This document shows positions 59,290-64,000 of a stretch of 64,000 bases of DNA, piece by piece. Position 1 is the stretch's first letter. Each line of letters begins with the position of its first letter. The DNA is from Podocnemis expansa (lineage: Eukaryota; Chordata; Testudines; Podocnemididae). Location of the stretch: positions 13,526,366 through 13,590,365 of the forward strand of contig ML682037.1 of assembly GCA_007922195.1 (NCBI GenBank), in the 5' to 3' direction. The position numbers and the translations under genes are program-made. The notes under the pieces are model-generated. The model saw nothing but the letters and a program-made list of their open reading frames with translations, made no database searches and was not told where the DNA came from.

Positions 59290-60955
59290 CATGTTTTCAG
59301 AATTTTGTGATAGTGAATGATATAACTGATGAAAAGAAGGTGCCAGCCTTCCTGACTCTTATAGGAACTAAGACCTATAGTTTACCATGCTGTTTGCTTT
59401 ATCCTGAGAAGCTAGAGGCAAGATCTTACAGTGATCTAGTGGAAGTTCTGTGGGCACATTTTTTTTCCAAAACCCCTGGTAATAGCAGAGAGATACAAGT
59501 TCCACTGCAGGAACCAAGGCGAAGATGAATCAGTTGTACAATTTGTAGCAGCGCTGAAGAAGTAGGCTGAATACTGTGATTTCAAGAACATGTTAGAGGA
59601 AATACTGTGTGACAGACTGGTATGTGGCCTGCACAGTGAACCAGTAAGGAAGTCCTGCTTATCTTACAGAAAGCCATTGATATTGTGGTCTCCAAGGAAT
59701 GGGCCACCCAAGATATGCAAGACATCAGGACTGGAGTACATAAGGTATCCCCAGAACATGCCCACAGGGCACTGGGGAGGTAGGAATGTTACTGGTGTGG
59801 AAAGGAACGTCATCATGCATCAGAGTGCTGGTCTAAGGAGCTACTGTGTCAACAGTGTGGCAAGACATGCTTGCAAGCAAAAAAAGGATGGGACAACAGC
59901 AGAGGCAAAACAGACTAAAAAGGCAGTGGTTTGGCAGGCCAAGAGGGAAACTCTGCATGCAGTAGATTAGACACAAGGTGATCAACGGGATGCCCAGCCA
60001 GAAGATGAAGCTTCACTCCACATTTTGGCTATGACAGCTGGCTCACATGACTTCTGGGTGGTACCTCTATTGAAAGGTTAACCTGTACGTGTGGAATTAG
60101 ATGCTGGCACAGCAGTTTCATTAGTTTCATACACAGTGTATGAGAAGGACTTAAGACACCTGGCACTTTAGCAGACTGTAGTTTTGAAGCCATACACTGG
60201 AGAGGCTGTTTCATTGTTGGGTACTATTAAAGTGAAAGTAGAGCTCAATGGACAGACTGCGAGGCTGACGCTGTTGTGTTGAAAGGTAATTACCCAGCTT
60301 TAGTGGGAAGGTCTTGGATTAAGAAGATCAAACTCGCATCAAATGATTAAAGAAAAGTGTCTGGCAACAATACTAGCGAAACATGCTGCTGTTTTCAGAG
60401 AGGACTTACGCAGCATGAAGGGAATCACTGTAAAGCTAAATATTACGCCTGATTGCCAACTAAAATGTTTGAAGGGCCATGGTCCAGATTTTGAATGGCT
60501 TATCAAGAGTACAGTAGTATCTTGACAACATCCTGGTCACTACAAAAAATGAGGAGGAACACCTTATGAACTTGAAAGCTACCGTGCAAAGACTGGAAGA
60601 GTATGGCCCACATGTTCACTGAGACAAAAGTGATTTTTGTTTTCCAACCCTCTGTTGAGTATTAGGGACCTATAATTCATGCTGCTGGCCTCCCTAAGTC
60701 TCTGGCCAAGGTAAAGGCCATCACAGATGCTCCGTTCCCTCAGAACTTCACTCTTTTTTTTAGGGTTATTGATCTAGTATGGTAAGTTTATTCCACAGTT
60801 AGCAAGACTCCTGAAACTCCTGTGTGAGCAACTTAGGCCAAACAAGGGTTAGAACTGGACTGAAACCAATAATGTTGCATTAAACAAAGCTGCCCCCTAC
60901 AGCTGGCCTGTGATGCCTCCCCTTATGGAGTCAGGGCAGTATGCTGTTCAATCAT
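59290..60955 (+). pseudogene. Decayed Ty3/Gypsy-type LTR retrotransposon interior
   Basis: The order gag, nucleocapsid, protease, reverse transcriptase, RNase H is visible on the + strand through frameshifts and stops. Gag-like text begins at 59307. A CX2CX4HX4C zinc knuckle lies at 59787-59828, followed by a partial second one. A protease core has D-A-G in place of D-T/S-G at 60100-60108. A pre-RT segment is at about 60345-60480. Next comes a jump straight to the RT catalytic box, read as YLDN at 60518-60529, so most of the RT palm is deleted. An RNase H-type CDASPYG lies at about 60909. No LTRs were recognised. It is dead and old. Confidence 0.8.
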
Positions 60956-60956
60956 C

Positions 60957-61005
60957 TTCCTTGCTTTTTTTTGCTTTACTAGACTAACAGTGCTGCCCCT
61001 TTGGA
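60957..61005 (+). mobile_element. PLE 3' terminus remnant
   Basis: 'ccttgctttttttt' followed by 'actagactaacagtgctgcc' and 'cctttggag' is the terminal extension of the sense PLE end. It abuts the Gypsy remnant. Confidence 0.6.
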
Positions 61006-61487
61006 GCCTATGAATATAGTATACTATACAATGAACATGCATATAAATGATTGAAAGATTGTGGACAACTTCATCTCTGAACTTTTGTAGTACAGTCAAC
61101 AGAAAGGCATACTGTGGAGGGTATAGCTGTTTAGAAACTTCCAGTTAATCCTTCCCTAGTGAAATCTGCGTGGAGCTTATTTGACTAGTAAATCCAGTTC
61201 CTTAGGTTTCTGACTGTGTACATTCTATTCACAGTGCCTAATGACATCAGGATAGAACCAGGGAAATTTTATTTATTATGATATCACCCAGATGATGGAA
61301 CATTCTCATCTGTTGGTGACATATATCTATTTGCCCCTGTGCTGTTGGGCTGAGAGCAGGGGAAACCAGATCTCAAACTACACCCGTACACCTCTAGACT
61401 GAGGAAACTAAACAGGCTTATCCTGTGAGTCAGTTTGGAATTGTCAGAAGTTTATTTCTAGAGCAGGAAAGCTACCAGGTCCTAAAC

Positions 61488-62569
61488 ATGGCACTTAAGG
61501 AATCCTCCTGCTTATCATCATCATCATCATCCTCATCGTCCTCATCATCAGGAAGCACATATGAATCTGAAACAGACTCAAAACCTGAGCCTAAAACTAC
61601 AGCCTCTAAACTGGGACTCTCTCTTAATCCTCTCACTGAAATCCCCCCTTCAGTAAAGAATATACTGAACAAAATTGATGCTGCTCAGCTGGACAGAGCC
61701 AGGAAGGTACATGTCAACATAGCACCTGATCCCTGTGGCTGCTGAATGCCTCCTGTAAATAAGAGGCAAGGCAGAATAATCTTCATAGGAGAGGCACCAG
61801 AGACAGGTGCAGGTCTCAGATTTGATGCCCACTGAATATTTCCATTAGGAGTCTTGACATACTTTCTGTTTTTAGTGAACTGCTCATGTCAGCTGTTAGC
61901 TGGTTTTATCAGCAACTCAAGCAGCAGAATGTTTGCTCCCTGATCATTACAAATCAAGGGACATGATCCTGAGAAGTGTTTACAGTGCTGAGATCCTCCT
62001 TAAGTGGGTTCTATTCCTAGGTCATCCTCTGTTGTTATGGTATGGTAGCACCTAGCTCTCCTAACTGAGATAGAGCCACATTGTGCTAGGCAACACACAA
62101 TGATAGCCAGCCCCCACCCCAAAGAGTTTTGTTTGATCTATATTCACACGGAAAAAGTGGGAAAAAGCAGTATATCTCAACTATAGATTTAGATGACTTG
62201 TTCAAGGTCACATGGTGTCTATGGCAGAATGAAAACTAGATCTCCTGAGTCCCAGGCCAGAGGGTTTACTTATCCAGGCTAGAGCTCCTTGTATGCAGGG
62301 CGTTCTAGTAGGATTAAGCCCCCTCCTGTCTCTTTAGGAAGTCTCTAAGCAACTGTTTGCGATTCTGGACAATGTGAATCAAGTGTGTTACCGCTTCAAA
62401 GGGAGTGAAGGGATGCACCCAGAGACAGAAGAGCAGTTCTTCCTCTCTGGCACGTGGGCTGAGAAGAAACGGAGGGCATTTCTAATGGACAAAATAGCCA
62501 TCTTGCTAAATACCAGCACAGCTCAAAAAAAAGATTTAGAGTTTGTTCTGGAGTCATTAAAAGACTGGG
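61488..62569 (+). CDS. FAM186-family gene, first two coding exons (3' part outside window)
   Basis: Exon 1 runs 61462-61706, with ATG at 61488 in a strong context (AAACATGG) after a possible acceptor (tttatttctag). Donor GTACAT. Exon 2 runs 62338-62569, acceptor CTCTTTAG, donor GTAAGT. The frame joins at phase 0 as ...DAAQLDRARK|EVSKQLFAILDNVN, and leaves at phase 1. The peptide pattern (P-SVKNILNKID-AQL-RAR, QLFAILDNVNQV-YRF, KKRRAFLMDKIA, L-FVLESLKDWG) is how I remember the conserved N-terminal region of mammalian FAM186A/B, proteins of unknown function, testis-biased in mammals. A poly-Ser run of about 12 residues after MALKESSCL is encoded by an interrupted (TCA)n. A or B cannot be told from this part. 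Downstream exons are beyond 64000. Confidence 0.7.
61515..61550. repeat. Coding (TCA)n/(TCC/TCG) trinucleotide run
   Basis: Interrupted TCA repeat with TCC and TCG units. In the FAM186-like frame it encodes only serine, so interruptions are synonymous. Confidence 0.85.
62036..62270. mobile_element. Ancient tetrapod SINE (MIR/CORE-like), degraded
   Basis: Contains 'gtagcacctagctctcctaa', 'ccacattgtgctaggcaac', 'gttcaaggtcacatggtgtc' and 'gatctcctgagtcccaggcc', the order expected of an old SINE related to the CORE family. Lies in the intron between the two FAM186-like exons. Confidence 0.4.
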
Positions 62570-62896
62570 GTAAGTTAATGGAGACACAGGCCTGCTGGCA
62601 TTCGTGGAGGCTAGCCTCTGGCCCCACCCCTTTCACCTGATGCCTCACCTCTTCTGCTCCGACGCTCACCAGAGCCTCAAGGCTTAGCCTCCCCTGGCCA
62701 TGACTGCTGGGATGCTCCAGAGTCCAGACTATATGCAGCTCCAGAGCTAGCACCCTGATCTTCAGGGATGTCTGGAACTGTGCTCTTCCCCCATCCACTG
62801 TGTGTATCATGAGATCAGTTAAAAACCTGTATCAAAAGCCTCTGAACTTTGGGGGGAGGTTTTGAGCTGGATTCCAACTTCATAGTTTGAGCCTGT

Positions 62897-63943
62897 TGTG
62901 ATGTTTTGGGAATCACACATACTGGTAAGGGCATCAGTCACCACCTTCTGTTATAACCTTGGGGTATTTTAATGGTCTTACTGCCATGGCTCAGACCCAG
63001 ACCCCAGTAGACTGCCCACAAGCACAACTCACTCTGGCTTCTACCACTGCTTACTTCATCCAGGGTGACACCAACTTATCTTCTAATCCCATGTCTCCCT
63101 AAATCTAACCTTTCCCCATTTGAATTAGTCCCCTCTGATCCAGCCCTCCACTTATTATCTCACTTTGCCATACACAATCAAGTTTGCACACATGAGAACA
63201 TCTAGGGTAAAAGTAAATTGTTTATTTAATAGAAAAAACACAGATTCAAAGATAGCCTAGTAATGAAGAGCAAAGACATAGATTAAAATGTCTTCTATAT
63301 TAGTTAAATTTTTTTTTCTAATACAAGTTACCTGTTGCCTTTTAAAAGCTACCCTGCCTTTCCTCCTAACAGTAGGAGAATCCAGTGTTTCATAGACAGA
63401 TGCCCATTTTAGAGGTGGCCCCTCAGTTTTTGAATTAAAACTTCAGGTTCAAGACTCCTTTTCAAAACCTTTAATTTACGCTTTCTTTCTCTCAAACTCT
63501 GGTGAGTTTAGTTACTCAGACTGGGTAGATTTCCCATTGTCTTAATGCTTGTCCATTAACATTAATGGTATGGTCCACCATTGTCTTTTCCTGGACTAGG
63601 CAATGAGTGGACACTTGAAGCAGCTATCAAGAACAACTGGTTTGGGAAACAGCCTATCCCTGCCTGATTGCTTCACTCCCAGTTGTGAGATGATGCTAAA
63701 GTTTCACCACAGTTAAAATGTACAGTTTTCAATGTATGCACAATCACATGCAGTTATAATAATGGTCCATACACGTATCTCATAATGACCATCAAGTTCA
63801 GAACATTGCAAGATTTATCAAATACCTTACCTGCTATATTTATAGTACAATGATATTGTATGCCATCAGTTGGTTTAACTGCTTATAATGGTGGCTTGAA
63901 CCTTTGGTTCTCCCTATGGGGTGTCTGGACTGCACTTGTCACA
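62897..63943. mobile_element. Possible second solo LTR, low confidence
   Basis: Begins TGTGATG and ends TGTCACA, with an AT-rich interior like the solo LTR at 13168. It lacks a matching target duplication (cctgt versus cgcat), so boundaries are provisional. Confidence 0.35.
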
Positions 63944-64000
63944 CGCATCTCTGCTCAAACCTTGCAAATGTGGGGGGGAGGTATGTGTGATTTATAGGAC

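Noticed and set aside
52686..61400. COX14, CERS5 or LIMA1 exons
   Set aside because: Looked for by eye because human order predicts COX14 next; none seen. A short diverged COX14 could still be missed.

Overview
The window is 64 kb of vertebrate nuclear DNA with large introns, GT-AG splice sites, a CpG-island promoter and many interspersed repeats. CR1-type LINEs, Penelope-like element (PLE) insertions, MIR/CORE-type SINEs, hAT elements and a Ty3/Gypsy remnant occur together, which points to a non-avian sauropsid, most likely a turtle or a crocodilian. The species cannot be fixed from the sequence alone.

Layout, with all four genes on the + strand. (1) 1-9195: probable first intron of ASIC1, repeat-rich. 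It holds a 1.9-kb hAT-type element (119-2032) with terminal inverted repeats and an exact 8-bp target duplication. (2) 9196-22879: the last nine coding exons of ASIC1 (acid-sensing ion channel 1), about 340 codons. The N-terminal exon(s) lie upstream of the window. A long 3' UTR probably runs to about 26.3 kb. An N-gap at 21368-21377 looks like an assembly artefact. (3) 26.3-30.4 kb: intergenic, with PLE fragments. (4) 30684-39749: complete SMARCD1 (BAF60A, SWI/SNF subunit), 13 exons, 508 codons plus stop, with a CpG-island promoter and a polyA signal at 41424. (5) 41.4-44.0 kb: intergenic, with PLE and hAT insertions immediately upstream of GPD1. (6) 44045-52469: complete GPD1 (cytosolic NAD-dependent glycerol-3-phosphate dehydrogenase), 8 exons, 349 codons plus stop, with all known active-site residues in their usual positions. 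(7) 52.7-61.4 kb: repeat-dominated interval with a PLE that carries a GIY-YIG endonuclease remnant and a decayed Gypsy element. (8) 61488-62569: two spliced exons of a FAM186-family gene that continues off the right edge.

ASIC1-SMARCD1-GPD1 is the same order and orientation as human 12q13. The genes share no pathway: one is a proton-gated cation channel, one a chromatin-remodelling subunit, one a glycolysis/lipid-linked dehydrogenase. The departure from human order is the FAM186-like gene on the + strand directly after GPD1, which an inversion of the COX14-CERS5-LIMA1-FAM186A block would explain.

The most distinctive non-genic signal is a set of PLE insertions. Most are palindromic: both borders of the insertion are the element's 3' end, usually only one arm carries an extra terminal extension of about 35-40 nt, and several are flanked by exact 7-14-bp target duplications.
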